From assembly GCA_028278205.1 (NCBI GenBank), contig JANQES010000064.1, positions 24,001-88,000 on the forward strand: DNA of 64,000 nucleotides, written 5' to 3'. Below are positions 16,400 through 28,179 of this stretch, piece by piece; within the stretch, counting starts at the first letter, position 1; the number at the start of each line of letters is the position of its first letter. A program made the translations under genes and the position numbers. Origin of the DNA: Rhodothermales bacterium. Its GTDB lineage: Bacteria; Bacteroidota; Rhodothermia; Rhodothermales; Bin80. The notes below the pieces were generated by a model that saw only the letters and a list, made by a program, of their open reading frames with translations, was not told where the DNA came from and made no database searches.

Positions 16400-19300
16400 C
16401 TACCGTTCCCCGATCATCGGGCCGCCGTCGGAGGGGCCGATGTGCAGGCGGATGCCTTCGGAGTGGGCAGTGAACTCCGGCGCATACATCGCCTGGATTG
16501 TGGCGATGCCGTTGGAGAAGGCGCCGGCGTGGTTGACCCGGAGCGGATACTCGAAGACGTACGTGCCCTTGGGCAGATAGCCGAAGAAAAAGTGCGTCGC
16601 CGCGTCGCGGGTGCTCTCGTAATAGCCGAGACCGTCCTGGTATCGATAGCCGGAGAGGACGTTGAGCGGCTCCAGCCCGGCGGCGCGCATGTCTTTCATG
16701 TGGACGTACTCGAAGTCGCGGTCGGCGTGGAGGACGATGCGCGTTTTGAGCAAATCGCCGGGCGTGAGCGCGGCGGTCGAGTCGATGGGCGTTAGCAGCG
16801 GGCCGGTGTCGGTGCGTTGTTGGACGAGGAGTTGTTTTTCGAGGCGCAGCGGCGTCTCGTGCGTGGTGATGCGGTCGAGTTGTTCGAAGTATTGCCAGTA
16901 GACGGCGCCCCAGGCGATGCCGTCGCCCTGTTTTTCGACGGTGATGGCGCCCATGCTCGGGGCGATGTCGGCGCCGGCCCATTCGGTTTTGAAATAGCCT
17001 GTGCCGGCTTCGGCGCCGGTCATCGCCTGGGTGTCGAGGTGGTGTTCGCCGATGCTGATGGCCACGTGGCCTTCTTCGGCGGTCAGGTCGGTGCCGCGAA
17101 GCAGGAGGGCGTAGGTGGCCTCGGCGGTGGCCTTCGTCGTGCCCCAGTCTTGCGTCTGCTTCTGCTTCAACAGCCACTGCTGCATCGCCTCGACCGACGC
17201 CTGATCGCCGGCGACTTCATGGAAGGCTTCGATGAGCAGCGCCTGCGTCTCGATGGGCGCCTGATGCCACCAGTAGCCGCGCGGCTGTTTCCAGTACATC
17301 CCCATCTCCTCCGAATGCAGCGCGAATTCTTTGAGCGAGCGGATGATCTTCATCGGCGTCTCGGCGTCGTCGTAGCGATGCAAGGCCAGCGCCGTCATCC
17401 CCTGGAGGTATCGATTCTGATCCAGCCAGTAGGTCCGGGCCTGGCCGAGGTAGTAGTCGAACGCCTCCTGCTGCACTTCGGTGAGCGGGATTTCGGAGAA
17501 GAAGCTGCGGGCGTAGAGGTAGTGGACCTGCACGGGCCTGATGTGCCGAAGCGCCAGGTCTACCTCGCTGGCGAGCAGCCGGGCGTAGTCGTTGCGGATC
17601 GTTTCGTCGAGGTAGCGGACGGCCCGCGTGAGCATCCCGGCGAGGCGGTCTTCGTCGGCTGCCGAGAGCACGCCGAGTTGCTGAAGATGCCCCATGCCGG
17701 TGACGATGTGCTGCGTGATGTAGCGGTTCGACGGCATCCCCTTGAACCAGGGCCAGCCGCCGTCTCTGGCCTGCATCTGTTGGAGTTGAAGCATCGCCCG
17801 GCTGAGTTCGCCGCGCATGTGGTTGCCGTCGAAGAGCAGGCCGATGCGCCGTTTGCGCGCTGTCTCGTTCTGCGCGTGGAGCACCCACGGCGTCTCTTCG
17901 AGCAAGAGGGCTTTCAATTCCTGATTTTTTTCCAGATTCGAGACCAGCGCGTCGGCGTCGGCCTGCCGCCAGGCGTCGTAGATGCGTTCGATCTTCGGAT
18001 TCTGCGCCACCACGTGCGCGGCGATGCTGTTGGCGTAGTAGCGGGTGAAGATCTGCTCGGCGCATTCATACGGAAATTCCATCATGTACGGCAGCGCCTG
18101 CACGGCGTACCACACCGGGTTGGGCGTGTATTCGAGCGTCAGCCGGTGATGGCGCAGCGTCGGCGAGCGCCCGTCGACCAGCTTGTCGAAGCGGAAGGTT
18201 TTGGTCTCGTTGCCGCGCACGGGCAGCGGCAGGCTCTCGGTGACGAGCATGCGGTTGGTCAGCACCGGCACGACGTCCTCTTCGCCGTCGGAGAAAGCGC
18301 CGGCTTCGGCCACGACGCGGTAGGTGACGGCCTGCACGCCTTCGGGGATCGTCAGTGTCCAGGCGAAGGCCTGGCTGGCGCCCTTCGCCACGGCGAAAGC
18401 CCGCGCGGCGTCGGTGTTGCCGAGTTGGACGTCGAGCGGCGTCATCGTCAGCGCGTCGAAGAGCATCAACTGCGCCCGGCCCGTCAGCAGCGTATCGGAG
18501 AGATTGGCGACTTTGGCCGTGAACATCAGCGTGTCGGCTTCGCGGAAGAAACGCGGCGCGTTGGGCGTGACCATCAATTCTTTCTGGGTGATGACCTCCT
18601 GCATCAACTGGCCGTATTTCAGGTCTTTGGTGTGCGCCAGGGCCAGCATCCGCCAGCGCGTGAGGGCTTCGGGCATCGTGAACGAGAGTAGCACTTCGCC
18701 CTCGGCGTTGGTCTCCAGATGGGGGAAGAAGAAGGCCGTCTCATCCAGGTTGCGCCGCGCCTGCACGGCCTCCAGCCCTCCGCCGCCGGAGTCAGGTGCG
18801 GCGGGCTCGACCTGTTTCGTCTGGGTGATGTCTCTCATATCGAGGTTGGCGACCATGGCCTTATTGGCCGGTGCCTCGGCCATCCCTGTGACCACGACTT
18901 CCTCCAGTGCCAGATCTTCCGCTGGAGCCGCGGCGGCCACACGCGCTCTCTGGCCCGGAGCGAGCATATACCGCATCCCGTACCCCCAATGGAAATCGAA
19001 CCAGTTCAATCTGTCGTAGAGAGGGTGCTGGAAGCGTACTCGGACGTTCCACTTGTTGTCGAGCAACCGCGATTGCAACATCGACATCAGGTTACGGTCG
19101 CTCCATTGCAGCCGGCTATAGCGAGAAGGCAGGATGTTGAAGTACCAGTTGTGCTGCCGGAAGGTCTCCAGCGAGGCGTCGTACATGGCCGCGACGAGTT
19201 CGGCGGCTGCCGCCTCGCCGTCCGGGCCGCTGATTTTAATTTTCCATTCTTCCTGCGAGCCCGGATACAGCTTGTTGCGGAACGTCTCCAGCGAAACGGC

Positions 19301-22300
19301 CAGCCGCTTGTTCGTGTGCGGCACGTTGATGTGCAGCGTTTGTCCGTAGGCCCGGTTGTTTTTGATGTAGAGGACGTGGGCGGCGAAGTTGCCCCGGTGC
19401 TTTTCTTCGATGGGTATCTCGATGCGCTGCTGCTCGTTCGACAACCGCATCCAGCGCCGCTCGGTGATTTTGCCGTCGTGCTCGATTTCGAAAAGCATCC
19501 GCGCGTCCTCGGCCCCTGTGCCGATCAGGAACACCGCCGTCTCACCCGGCTCGCCCGACGCCTTGAGCGGGGCGGTCCAGTGCATCGTCGGATAGGGTGG
19601 GCGTTTGTCTGCCGGGTCGAACAGCCTGACGTTTTGTTCGGCGAACAGGGGCAACCCTGTCGGATCTTCGGCGTGGGCCTGGAAGCGGTAGACGCCCGAG
19701 GGCAGATCGGCCAGGCCGCGCAGGGCCAGGGCTTGTTGCTCAGCCGTATCGAACGGCAGCGTCATCACCGTGTCTAGCACCGGCCAGGTGGCGACGTCGT
19801 TTTCGCGGGCATACTGGTCGTGTGGGAAGGCGTCGTAGAACGCGTCCCGGTCCATGGCGTAGCGATCCGGCGGGCGCCAGCCCGGCAACCGCTCGCGAAA
19901 GGGCCGCTCCGGCGCCTGGAGGCGCATCACCACGAGGCGACCCTGCACCGGCTCCGGCGATCCGTTGAGGTTGGCCGAGGTGATGCGGACGTCCGGCGCC
20001 TTCGTCTTGTCGAGCATCGGGGGCGCAAGCAGATCCAACGTCAACGCCGCATACCCGATGGAGACATCCCGCACGGCGCTATGCGTCTCGCCGGTGATGT
20101 CCGTCACGTCTACGTGGACGCGGAAGTTGAAGATGACGCCGGGGTAGCGCGGGAGCGTCAGATCGGGCTCGGCAACGAACGGCACGGCGAAGGTGCCGCC
20201 TGCGCCGGTCTCGACGTCGCCGCGACTGATCTCGACCTCCTGGGTTTGCGGCGGACGGCCCCAGTAGCCATAGCGCCAGTATCGCCAGGACGGAGACCGG
20301 ACCACGCGGTAGCTCACCTGCGCGCCGTCGAGGCTGGCGCCGGCGTACGAGGTGGCCGTGCCGGTGACGGTCACGGTGTCGCCGGCCAGCGGCGCGCCCT
20401 CCGGCGCGTCGAGGCTCACCTCGAAGCGAGGCCGCTTGTAATCTTCGACCGAAAAACCAACCTGCCCATAATCGTCGGTGATGGACATCTGCCCGTTGAG
20501 CACGCCTTGCGGGGCGATGAAGCTGCCGCTGAAGGTGCCGTATTCATTGGCCACCAGATCGAGCGTTGCTATCTCCTGCCCGTTAGGATCGCGCAGCCGC
20601 ACCCGTGACTGTTCCCCCGGCTGGATCGTGTACTGCTCATCCTCGATCTTCATCGCGATGCCTTTGAAGTAGATCGTCTGGCCCGGACGGTAGATGGCGC
20701 GATCGGTAAAGAAATGCGTGACCCGTCGCCGCTGCTTTTCCCGGTAGGCGCGATAGGAATAGAAGTACTGCTCCGAGAGAAGCACGTTGCCGCGATGTTC
20801 GATGGTGAGCTTGAAGGATTCCTGCTCTTCCGGCGTCACGCGCGCGTAGCCGTTGCGGTCCGTCTCGAAGGTGCGAGGCCGCACGGGGCCGACGGTGATG
20901 GTGGGGTTGTTGTACGCAATCCGGATGCGGGCGCCGTTCAGCGGGTGGCCTGTCGCGCGGTTCATCACATAGACGTCGTAAGACCCGGTCTCTCTGTGCT
21001 GGCGCCAGACAAAGCTGATGGGCGAGGCCTGCATAAAGGAATACGCCAGCCCTTCGCCCGGCGTCACGAACCGGGCGTCTGAGCCTGCCAGCAGCAGGTG
21101 AAGGCCTGCCGGCAGCGCCGGCGTCTTGATCTCGACGGCGTGCTCCTGGAAATCGCCGTCGTCGGGCAGCGTGATGGGAGGCTGTTCGACGCCCCGGCGC
21201 CGGGCAAACCGCGCCAGCATCTCCCTGGATTTATCATAATCGGCGTCCCAGAAGGCCTGTAATTCGTCTTGCGTGACCGGCACCGCTTTGACATAGACCG
21301 TCTTCACGTTGCGGAACGCCAGCCGCGCCAGCACCGGCACGTCCGGCACGACGGCCTCTTGCACCTGAAACGCCAGATGCTTTTGGCGGATGAGATCCTG
21401 AAGCGCCTCGCAGTTCTCCGCACCTCTCGTCTCAGGAAAGCGCGCGATGGCTTCGTCGCACAGGGCGATAGCGCGGCGTTTTGCCACCCGATCTTTCTCC
21501 GACGCCGCGTTCTCGCCGCCGGCAAAAGCCTGATACCGATCCCCGCGCCGGTTGTATTCCTGCGCCAGCGCGTACGTGACTTCGGCAAAGACGGGCAGGC
21601 CTGCGTATTGCCCCCGGAGATGCTCCAGGCTCGCCGCATAAAGACTGTCTTTGAGCGACGCCACCGAGGCCGTGTGAACCAGTTTCAGCCGGCGCAAGTC
21701 CGCATCGACCATGGCAGCGGGGTCGTCGCGGTCGAGGTGGAGGGCCAGCAGATCCTGGAGCAGGCGGAGGGCTTCCACGCCGGGGCCGTCTTGCCCCTCG
21801 AAATCCAGCCCGATGAAGTCGGAGGCCGGCCCGAAGACCTGTTCTCCTTGCAGGAAGAACTTGCGTTCGGGCGTGATCAGGCTGGCCTCCTCGTTCGTCA
21901 AAAAGTCGATAGCGCGATGGGCCAGGAAATCGAATAACGTAGGACGCGCGGCGCGGTCGGTCTGCGCATCGACCAGCACCACCTCGTAGGCGTCCAGCGG
22001 AATAGCCTGGAGCGTGTCGGCGGGTTCGACCGAGCGGAGGTAGTGCGCCGTCGCTTCGGTCATGAGTTTCGTGAGATCCCACGTGGCGATGTCGTTTTCG
22101 TCGTAGCCGGTCGTGGCGGTGCGGTTGTAGAATTGATATCGATGGTTCTGGTAGTAGCGAAGAAAGAGTTCGCCCAGGATCGAGTGGAGCAGTGCGCGGC
22201 CTGCCGGCGTGGCCTCGTCCAGGCGCCCCCGCATGTCGGCGAAGATGCGGTTTTCGGCGTTCTCTTCCAGCGCTACCGTGTACTTGCTCTGATAGAACAG

Positions 22301-22516
22301 CGTCTTGATGAAGTGCGGTTCGTTCGGCCCCTCCACCGCCGCCGCGTAGATCGAATCGACCACAGCCCGCGCCTGTTGCGGCAACCCTTCATTATCCAAC
22401 GAATCGACCTGTGCCCAGGCTTTTTCATAGTCGAAATCGGGCGTCGTCGTTTGCGCAAAAGCCTGCGCCGTCAACAACAACGCCAGCAGCACACCTGCAT
22501 ACGTCAATCGATGCAT
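16400..22516 (-). CDS. Alpha-2-macroglobulin-like protease inhibitor with thioester
   Basis: 2038 residues with a signal peptide (MHRLTYAGVLLALLLTAQAFA). The first ~550 residues are helical and family-specific. Then come macroglobulin beta domains (e.g. RAIYRPGQTIYFKGIA, the hallmark MG motif), a flexible Gly/Pro stretch near 1250-1300 that fits the bait region, the MG segment LTRWRMLALAHTKDLKYG, and a helical thioester domain with CAEQ at 1485-1488 (C-x-E-Q thioester). It should trap attacking proteases covalently in the periplasm or at the outer surface. Bacterial relatives often pair with PBP1C, which is not seen here; a lytic transglycosylase gene lies upstream instead. An odd EEVVVTG motif in the bait region resembles SusC plug starts. 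Confidence 0.9.
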   Translation of the reverse strand: MHRLTYAGVLLALLLTAQAFAQTTTPDFDYEKAWAQVDSLDNEGLPQQARAVVDSIYAAAVEGPNEPHFIKTLFYQSKYTVALEENAENRIFADMRGRLDEATPAGRALLHSILGELFLRYYQNHRYQFYNRTATTGYDENDIATWDLTKLMTEATAHYLRSVEPADTLQAIPLDAYEVVLVDAQTDRAARPTLFDFLAHRAIDFLTNEEASLITPERKFFLQGEQVFGPASDFIGLDFEGQDGPGVEALRLLQDLLALHLDRDDPAAMVDADLRRLKLVHTASVASLKDSLYAASLEHLRGQYAGLPVFAEVTYALAQEYNRRGDRYQAFAGGENAASEKDRVAKRRAIALCDEAIARFPETRGAENCEALQDLIRQKHLAFQVQEAVVPDVPVLARLAFRNVKTVYVKAVPVTQDELQAFWDADYDKSREMLARFARRRGVEQPPITLPDDGDFQEHAVEIKTPALPAGLHLLLAGSDARFVTPGEGLAYSFMQASPISFVWRQHRETGSYDVYVMNRATGHPLNGARIRIAYNNPTITVGPVRPRTFETDRNGYARVTPEEQESFKLTIEHRGNVLLSEQYFYSYRAYREKQRRRVTHFFTDRAIYRPGQTIYFKGIAMKIEDEQYTIQPGEQSRVRLRDPNGQEIATLDLVANEYGTFSGSFIAPQGVLNGQMSITDDYGQVGFSVEDYKRPRFEVSLDAPEGAPLAGDTVTVTGTATSYAGASLDGAQVSYRVVRSPSWRYWRYGYWGRPPQTQEVEISRGDVETGAGGTFAVPFVAEPDLTLPRYPGVIFNFRVHVDVTDITGETHSAVRDVSIGYAALTLDLLAPPMLDKTKAPDVRITSANLNGSPEPVQGRLVVMRLQAPERPFRERLPGWRPPDRYAMDRDAFYDAFPHDQYARENDVATWPVLDTVMTLPFDTAEQQALALRGLADLPSGVYRFQAHAEDPTGLPLFAEQNVRLFDPADKRPPYPTMHWTAPLKASGEPGETAVFLIGTGAEDARMLFEIEHDGKITERRWMRLSNEQQRIEIPIEEKHRGNFAAHVLYIKNNRAYGQTLHINVPHTNKRLAVSLETFRNKLYPGSQEEWKIKISGPDGEAAAAELVAAMYDASLETFRQHNWYFNILPSRYSRLQWSDRNLMSMLQSRLLDNKWNVRVRFQHPLYDRLNWFDFHWGYGMRYMLAPGQRARVAAAAPAEDLALEEVVVTGMAEAPANKAMVANLDMRDITQTKQVEPAAPDSGGGGLEAVQARRNLDETAFFFPHLETNAEGEVLLSFTMPEALTRWRMLALAHTKDLKYGQLMQEVITQKELMVTPNAPRFFREADTLMFTAKVANLSDTLLTGRAQLMLFDALTMTPLDVQLGNTDAARAFAVAKGASQAFAWTLTIPEGVQAVTYRVVAEAGAFSDGEEDVVPVLTNRMLVTESLPLPVRGNETKTFRFDKLVDGRSPTLRHHRLTLEYTPNPVWYAVQALPYMMEFPYECAEQIFTRYYANSIAAHVVAQNPKIERIYDAWRQADADALVSNLEKNQELKALLLEETPWVLHAQNETARKRRIGLLFDGNHMRGELSRAMLQLQQMQARDGGWPWFKGMPSNRYITQHIVTGMGHLQQLGVLSAADEDRLAGMLTRAVRYLDETIRNDYARLLASEVDLALRHIRPVQVHYLYARSFFSEIPLTEVQQEAFDYYLGQARTYWLDQNRYLQGMTALALHRYDDAETPMKIIRSLKEFALHSEEMGMYWKQPRGYWWHQAPIETQALLIEAFHEVAGDQASVEAMQQWLLKQKQTQDWGTTKATAEATYALLLRGTDLTAEEGHVAISIGEHHLDTQAMTGAEAGTGYFKTEWAGADIAPSMGAITVEKQGDGIAWGAVYWQYFEQLDRITTHETPLRLEKQLLVQQRTDTGPLLTPIDSTAALTPGDLLKTRIVLHADRDFEYVHMKDMRAAGLEPLNVLSGYRYQDGLGYYESTRDAATHFFFGYLPKGTYVFEYPLRVNHAGAFSNGIATIQAMYAPEFTAHSEGIRLHIGPSDGGPMIGER

Positions 22517-22642
22517 GATTCGTCCTCGATGAGTCTCGGATGGTGGAGTGATTCATTCCCTTAAAAGAACACAGTGGAGGGCGCATTGCCTGATCCGGTT
22601 TCTTCCTTCATAACGTACGGGGCACGCGCGTATTGTCCAATG

Positions 22643-22673
22643 AAAAAAGGCACCCCCGGTACGGAGGCGCCTT
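22643..22673 (-). terminator. Rho-independent terminator of the lytic transglycosylase gene
   Basis: On the minus strand an AAGGCGCCTCCG / CGGGGGTGCCTT stem is followed by TTTTTT. It begins about 25 bases after the stop of the gene at 22698 and before the alpha-2-macroglobulin gene, so the two are probably separate transcripts. Confidence 0.8.
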
Positions 22674-22697
22674 CGTATCGTCGCAAAAAATGGACGA

Positions 22698-24899
22698 TCA
22701 GGGATCGATTTTCAGGCGTTGCCCCGGATGAATCGTCGAGCTACGAAGGTTGTTCAGCTTTTTGATCTTCGTGACCGACGTGCCGTACTTCCGGGCAATT
22801 TTGCCGAGCGAATCGCCCCGGCGCACTTTGTACGTGATGTACTTGGGCGCACTCTGGCCGGGATAGATCGTCAGGCGTTGGCCCGTCTTGATGACGCTGC
22901 CGCGCAGGTTGTTCCACTGCTTGAGGCTGCGTACCGAGACGTTGTATTTCTGGCCGATCTTGCCGAGCGAATCACCCCGCCGCACTTTGTAGACGATGCG
23001 CTCCGACGGCGCCGCCCCCGACGAGTAGATCGTCAGGCGTTGCCCCGTCCTGATCTTGGTGCCGCGCAGGTTGTTCCAGCTTTTGATCTTGCTGACCGAC
23101 GTGCCGTACTTCTGCGCGATCTTACCGAGCGTATCGCCCCGCCGCACTTTGTACGTGATGCGGTTGCTGCTCGGCGTGCTCGCCGACGTCGAGGCCTTCT
23201 TCGTGGGCGTCGCCTTACGCGGCGCCGCTGTCGACGAGGACGCGCGCTGCGTCGTCTGGCTGGCCGGCTGGGTGGTCGCCGGCTGCGTGTTGACGGCCAC
23301 GGCGCGTTCCATGGCTATCGGGCGGATCGACCGGGTGCCGTATTGCACCGACGAAGGCTGGGCATCGGCCAGCGTCACCGTGCCGCTGTAGCTGGCCACC
23401 GGCACCACCAGGCGTTGCCCCGGATGGATCGTCGAACGGCGCAGGTTGTTGGTGCTCTTGAGCGCGCTCACCGACACGCCGAACCTGTTGGCGATCTTGC
23501 CGAGCGAATCGCCCCGGCGGACGACGTACTCGGAGACGGGCCGTTTGGCCTCTTTCGGCAGCCGCTCGAAGGCCTCGGCAAACTGGACGTAGGTGCCCAG
23601 CGGAATGCGCAGGTTATAGGCCGAACGGCTCGGCGGCAACGTGCCCCGCCGCAGTTCAGGGTTGAGCGCCTTGATCGTCGCCTCGTCGGTGCCTACCATC
23701 CCCGCGACATCCGAGAGCGAGAGCATCCCCTCGACTGGCACCACGTCGTAGGCATATTCCGGACCCCGAGGCACGTTCGTCAGGCCGAAAGCGCCGGGGT
23801 TCGACATGATCAGCGCGAAGGCGATGAACTGCGGCACGTAGCCCCGCGTCTCACGCGGCAGGTACGGATACATATCCCAGTACGACGGCGGGTTCTTCAT
23901 GGTGCCGCCGGCTTTGCTGATGGCACGTTTGATGCAACGCGGGCTGCAATTGTAGCCGGCCAGCGCCACGTGCCAGTTGTTGCCGTACATCTTGTAGAGA
24001 TCCTTCAGATGCCGCGCCGCTGCCCGCGTGGCCTTCTCCGGATCCATCCGCTCATCGACCCAGGTGTTGACGCGCAGCCCGTAGGCGCCGCCCGTCTGCG
24101 CGATGAACTGCCACATGCCCACGGCGTGCGCCCAACTCCGCGCGCGCGGGTTGAGGCCGCTCTCGACCATCGCCAGATACTTCAACTCGTCCGGCACGCC
24201 TTCTTCCGCAAAAATCTTCTCGATCATCGGGAAGTAGGTGTCAGCCCGGCCCATCCAGCGCACGAGCACGTCGCGCTTTTTCTGCACGAAGTACGTGATC
24301 GTCTGATCAACGATGCGGTTTTGCGTCATCGGCACCGAGGTGATCATCGGCGGCAGCGCCGGGAACGTCACATCTTCGAGCAGCGGTTCCTCGATCTCGT
24401 CGTGGATGGCAAAAAGATCGGCCCGGAGCTGGTAGACGCTGCCGTAGACGACGCCCATCATCGAATCGGGCACGCCGTAATAGCGTTCGTATTCGGTGAC
24501 GATGGTGCGGTAGAGTTCGCGATACCGGGGCCGTTCGGTGATGTTGGGCTGCTGCGCCAGCAGCCCGATCTCGGTCATCGCCAGATCGAGCAGCCGTTCG
24601 GCGTGTTCGTCTTCGCTGTCGGCCTGGGCCGTGAGGATTTCGGACTGATACCAGTACAGGCGGCTGAGCCGTCGCAAGATCTGCTCCTCGCTGAGCGAAT
24701 CCGAGAGCGAGCCGAGGTCTTGCTGATCCTGGTACCATTCATAGCCGCGAAGCTGCTGGATCGGGATCGATTCGGGCGGTAAGGTTTGCTGTCGTTCCAA
24801 CTCGACGCCTTCGGTGGGGGACGTCTGAGAGGAGGTCTGAGCCAGGGCCGGCAGCGTAAGCCACCCCAACGCTACGATGAGCAAAAACAAACGTGTCAC
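22698..24899 (-). CDS. mltD: Membrane-bound lytic murein transglycosylase D-like, four LysM domains
   Basis: 733 residues with a signal peptide (MTRLFLLIVALGWLTLPALAQ). The SLT goose-lysozyme-like domain is around 225-345: YLAMVESGLNPRARS holds the catalytic Glu 246, followed by AVGMWQFIAQTGGAYGL and ALAGYNCSPRCI. Four LysM modules with xYxVRRGDSLGKIAxKYGxS follow; the first is near residue 460 and the last ends at the C-terminus. A further degenerate one may lie near 370-415. It cleaves glycan strands with 1,6-anhydro ends during envelope remodelling. No lipobox is visible, so it is probably soluble periplasmic. The Thr/Ala/Ser linker between LysM 1 and 2 is low complexity. Confidence 0.92.
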   Translation of the reverse strand: MTRLFLLIVALGWLTLPALAQTSSQTSPTEGVELERQQTLPPESIPIQQLRGYEWYQDQQDLGSLSDSLSEEQILRRLSRLYWYQSEILTAQADSEDEHAERLLDLAMTEIGLLAQQPNITERPRYRELYRTIVTEYERYYGVPDSMMGVVYGSVYQLRADLFAIHDEIEEPLLEDVTFPALPPMITSVPMTQNRIVDQTITYFVQKKRDVLVRWMGRADTYFPMIEKIFAEEGVPDELKYLAMVESGLNPRARSWAHAVGMWQFIAQTGGAYGLRVNTWVDERMDPEKATRAAARHLKDLYKMYGNNWHVALAGYNCSPRCIKRAISKAGGTMKNPPSYWDMYPYLPRETRGYVPQFIAFALIMSNPGAFGLTNVPRGPEYAYDVVPVEGMLSLSDVAGMVGTDEATIKALNPELRRGTLPPSRSAYNLRIPLGTYVQFAEAFERLPKEAKRPVSEYVVRRGDSLGKIANRFGVSVSALKSTNNLRRSTIHPGQRLVVPVASYSGTVTLADAQPSSVQYGTRSIRPIAMERAVAVNTQPATTQPASQTTQRASSSTAAPRKATPTKKASTSASTPSSNRITYKVRRGDTLGKIAQKYGTSVSKIKSWNNLRGTKIRTGQRLTIYSSGAAPSERIVYKVRRGDSLGKIGQKYNVSVRSLKQWNNLRGSVIKTGQRLTIYPGQSAPKYITYKVRRGDSLGKIARKYGTSVTKIKKLNNLRSSTIHPGQRLKIDP

Positions 24900-25200
24900 G
24901 AGCGCCTCCGTCTTAGTTCAAGACGTTAAAAAAGTCGATAAAGTCGGTATCCCAGTTAAAGTCTTGCCTTAGGTTGAATCCGCTACAACACTAAACGATA
25001 AGGAGTTAGGACTAATTAGTCAACCCATAGTCTTATCTTTGTGTAAAATCGAGGACTCCCAGGGAGAGCGGATTTTCTAACCTTGATGGTGGGTTTTCGG
25101 GGGAGTATCGGCCCCCGCGGCACGTAACTCAAGTGGGAAATAGGCGATACGTCCACTCTGGAGATACGTTTCCTTAATAGATTTTTTGTTTACAAAAAAT
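24900..25200. other. Intergenic region, promoter side of mltD
   Basis: It is AT-richer than its surroundings and holds the promoter of the transglycosylase gene plus the 3' hairpin of the carboxylase gene. A near-duplicate GTTAAA(AAA)GTC motif occurs at 24927 and 24957. No coding frame is convincing. Confidence 0.4.

Positions 25201-25204
<4 letters not shown>
25177..25204. terminator. Perfect 13-bp hairpin overlapping a stop codon
   Basis: ATAGATTTTTTGT (25177-25189) and ACAAAAAATCTAT (25192-25204) with a 2-base loop. The right arm covers the TAG stop (25201-25203) of the carboxylase gene. It shares the AGATTTTT core and stop-codon placement with the hairpin at 817-850. Confidence 0.6.
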
Positions 25205-26754
<1,550 letters not shown>

Positions 26755-26810
26755 TAAGACGTCGTTGTCAGTCCTTCAGAAGTGCGCGTTGAGGAATGTA
26801 GGGCGTAGAA

Positions 26811-26880
26811 GGTGAAACGTGAAACGTGAAACGTGAGGGTACTTCGTGAAAACGTTTCTAAGGGCACCCTCACGTTTCAG
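26811..26880. repeat. Period-7 inverted repeat, word GTGAAAC
   Basis: Left arm GTGAAAC three times then GTGAGGG (26811-26841). Right arm GGGCACCCTCACGTTTCA (26862-26879). It is related in word to the element at 16316-16393. It lies between two minus-strand genes and its right arm nearly touches the stop codon of the upstream gene at 26884. Confidence 0.8.
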
Positions 26881-26883
26881 CCA

Positions 26884-28179
26884 TCACGCCTCCCGCTTCA
26901 AATACCCGGCTTCGACGGTGTCGGTAAACAAGATGGCGGGGTCGCTGTAGATGTCGATCTTGAAGGCGCGGAAGACGTTGTCGGCGATGATTTTGGAGGC
27001 TTCGGGCCAGCTCGACGTGGCGTGGAGTTGCCGCAGCACGCGCTCGTAGGCCTCCAGGGAGCGGGCGAAGAGATGGGTGACGAACAGATCCCGTTGGCCG
27101 GCGCCCTCGTCGCCCAGGACAGCCTGTTCGATGAGGGCGAGGTCTGCCGGTGCAGCGGGAGACGGCGCCGCCGTCGAAGCGGGCGCAGGGGGTTCCTGTT
27201 CGGCGTGGTATTGCATCCAACGCGGGCGCGCGTCTGGGGAATGGGGCGGCGCCTGTGCGTCGTCGGGGGTGCGCGAGAAGCCGCGCTGCGGAGGCTTTCG
27301 GGCCGGTGGAGGCGCTGGTTGCGGGGCGGGTTGCTGACGCTGAAATTGCTTCCATCGCGGGACGGCCCCCTGGGGTTGTTCGGTCTCGGCAGGCGGCATC
27401 GGCGGGGCGACCGCGACGGGTTCGTCGGCGTCTTCGAGCACACGGCGCAGGCCGTCCTCGTCGAGCGCTTCCACGCTGCGGTGTTGCTGATGCCGGGCGA
27501 GGCGGTCGAGGATCGCCTCGGCGTCTTTGTCCTGGAAAAACGCCGTCAGCAGCCGCACCGGCACCCCGTCGCCGATACCGGCGCGGCGGACCAGGTCGAA
27601 CAGCGGAGCCATCAGATCCAGCCAGGCCCCGGCGTCGTAATCTTTCGTAAACTTCTGATCGATGGCGTGGAGCATCTCGACAAAGCGGGTCTGCTCAAAC
27701 TCCGTCACCTCGTGCTTTTCGACGTACAGCCGCGTGGCTTCGAGATAGTAGGGATAGTCTTTAAAATAGCCGAGCCGCCACGACACCACTTCCGCCGGCA
27801 TCACCGGTTTATTTTCCCGGTAGACAAACGCGCTGAGCGTGGCGACGGGGCGGACGAGGTAGGTCGTCACTTGCTGCGCGGCCTCGCGCAAAGACCCTTC
27901 CCACGCCATCGCCGGAAAATGGCCGTGATCGATCAGCGCCTTGACCAGATCTTGACGCGCCTGCTGCACCACCTCATGCTCGTAGTCGAACCACTCGGAA
28001 TGGGGGATCTCCAGGCTTCGGACTTCGTGGCGGAGGCGGTGGCGGAGCCAGTGTTTGAGAAAGTGCGTCACCGGCGCCGGCATCGGCTCGCGTTCGAAGG
28101 CGGCAGGCGCATAGGCCCGGCGAGGCGGAAAGGAATCGATCAGACGATGAAACAGGCTTTCGGCAACGGCGCTTGGCAT
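26884..28179 (-). CDS. Uncharacterised protein with Pro/Gln-rich middle
   Basis: 431 residues from ATG 28179 (MPSAVAESLFHRLIDSF). The longer frame to 28371 crosses the promoter-like region and looks untranslated. The first ~230 residues are a helical domain (HFLKHWLRHRLRHEVRSLEI, YFKDYPYYLEATRLYVEKHEV, FTKDYDAGAWLDLMAPLF). Residues ~260-340 are rich in Pro, Ala and Gln with RW-x-QY/F motifs twice (PRWKQFQ, PRWMQYH). The last ~85 residues are helical again. No signal peptide or membrane span, so cytoplasmic. I do not recognise the family. Confidence 0.6.
   Translation of the reverse strand: MPSAVAESLFHRLIDSFPPRRAYAPAAFEREPMPAPVTHFLKHWLRHRLRHEVRSLEIPHSEWFDYEHEVVQQARQDLVKALIDHGHFPAMAWEGSLREAAQQVTTYLVRPVATLSAFVYRENKPVMPAEVVSWRLGYFKDYPYYLEATRLYVEKHEVTEFEQTRFVEMLHAIDQKFTKDYDAGAWLDLMAPLFDLVRRAGIGDGVPVRLLTAFFQDKDAEAILDRLARHQQHRSVEALDEDGLRRVLEDADEPVAVAPPMPPAETEQPQGAVPRWKQFQRQQPAPQPAPPPARKPPQRGFSRTPDDAQAPPHSPDARPRWMQYHAEQEPPAPASTAAPSPAAPADLALIEQAVLGDEGAGQRDLFVTHLFARSLEAYERVLRQLHATSSWPEASKIIADNVFRAFKIDIYSDPAILFTDTVEAGYLKREA

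Noticed and set aside
16817..18691. 624-codon plus-strand frame opposite the alpha-2-macroglobulin gene
   Set aside because: Antisense shadow, no domain pattern.
22719..24782. 687-codon plus-strand frame opposite mltD
   Set aside because: Its repeats mirror the LysM repeats on the other strand.
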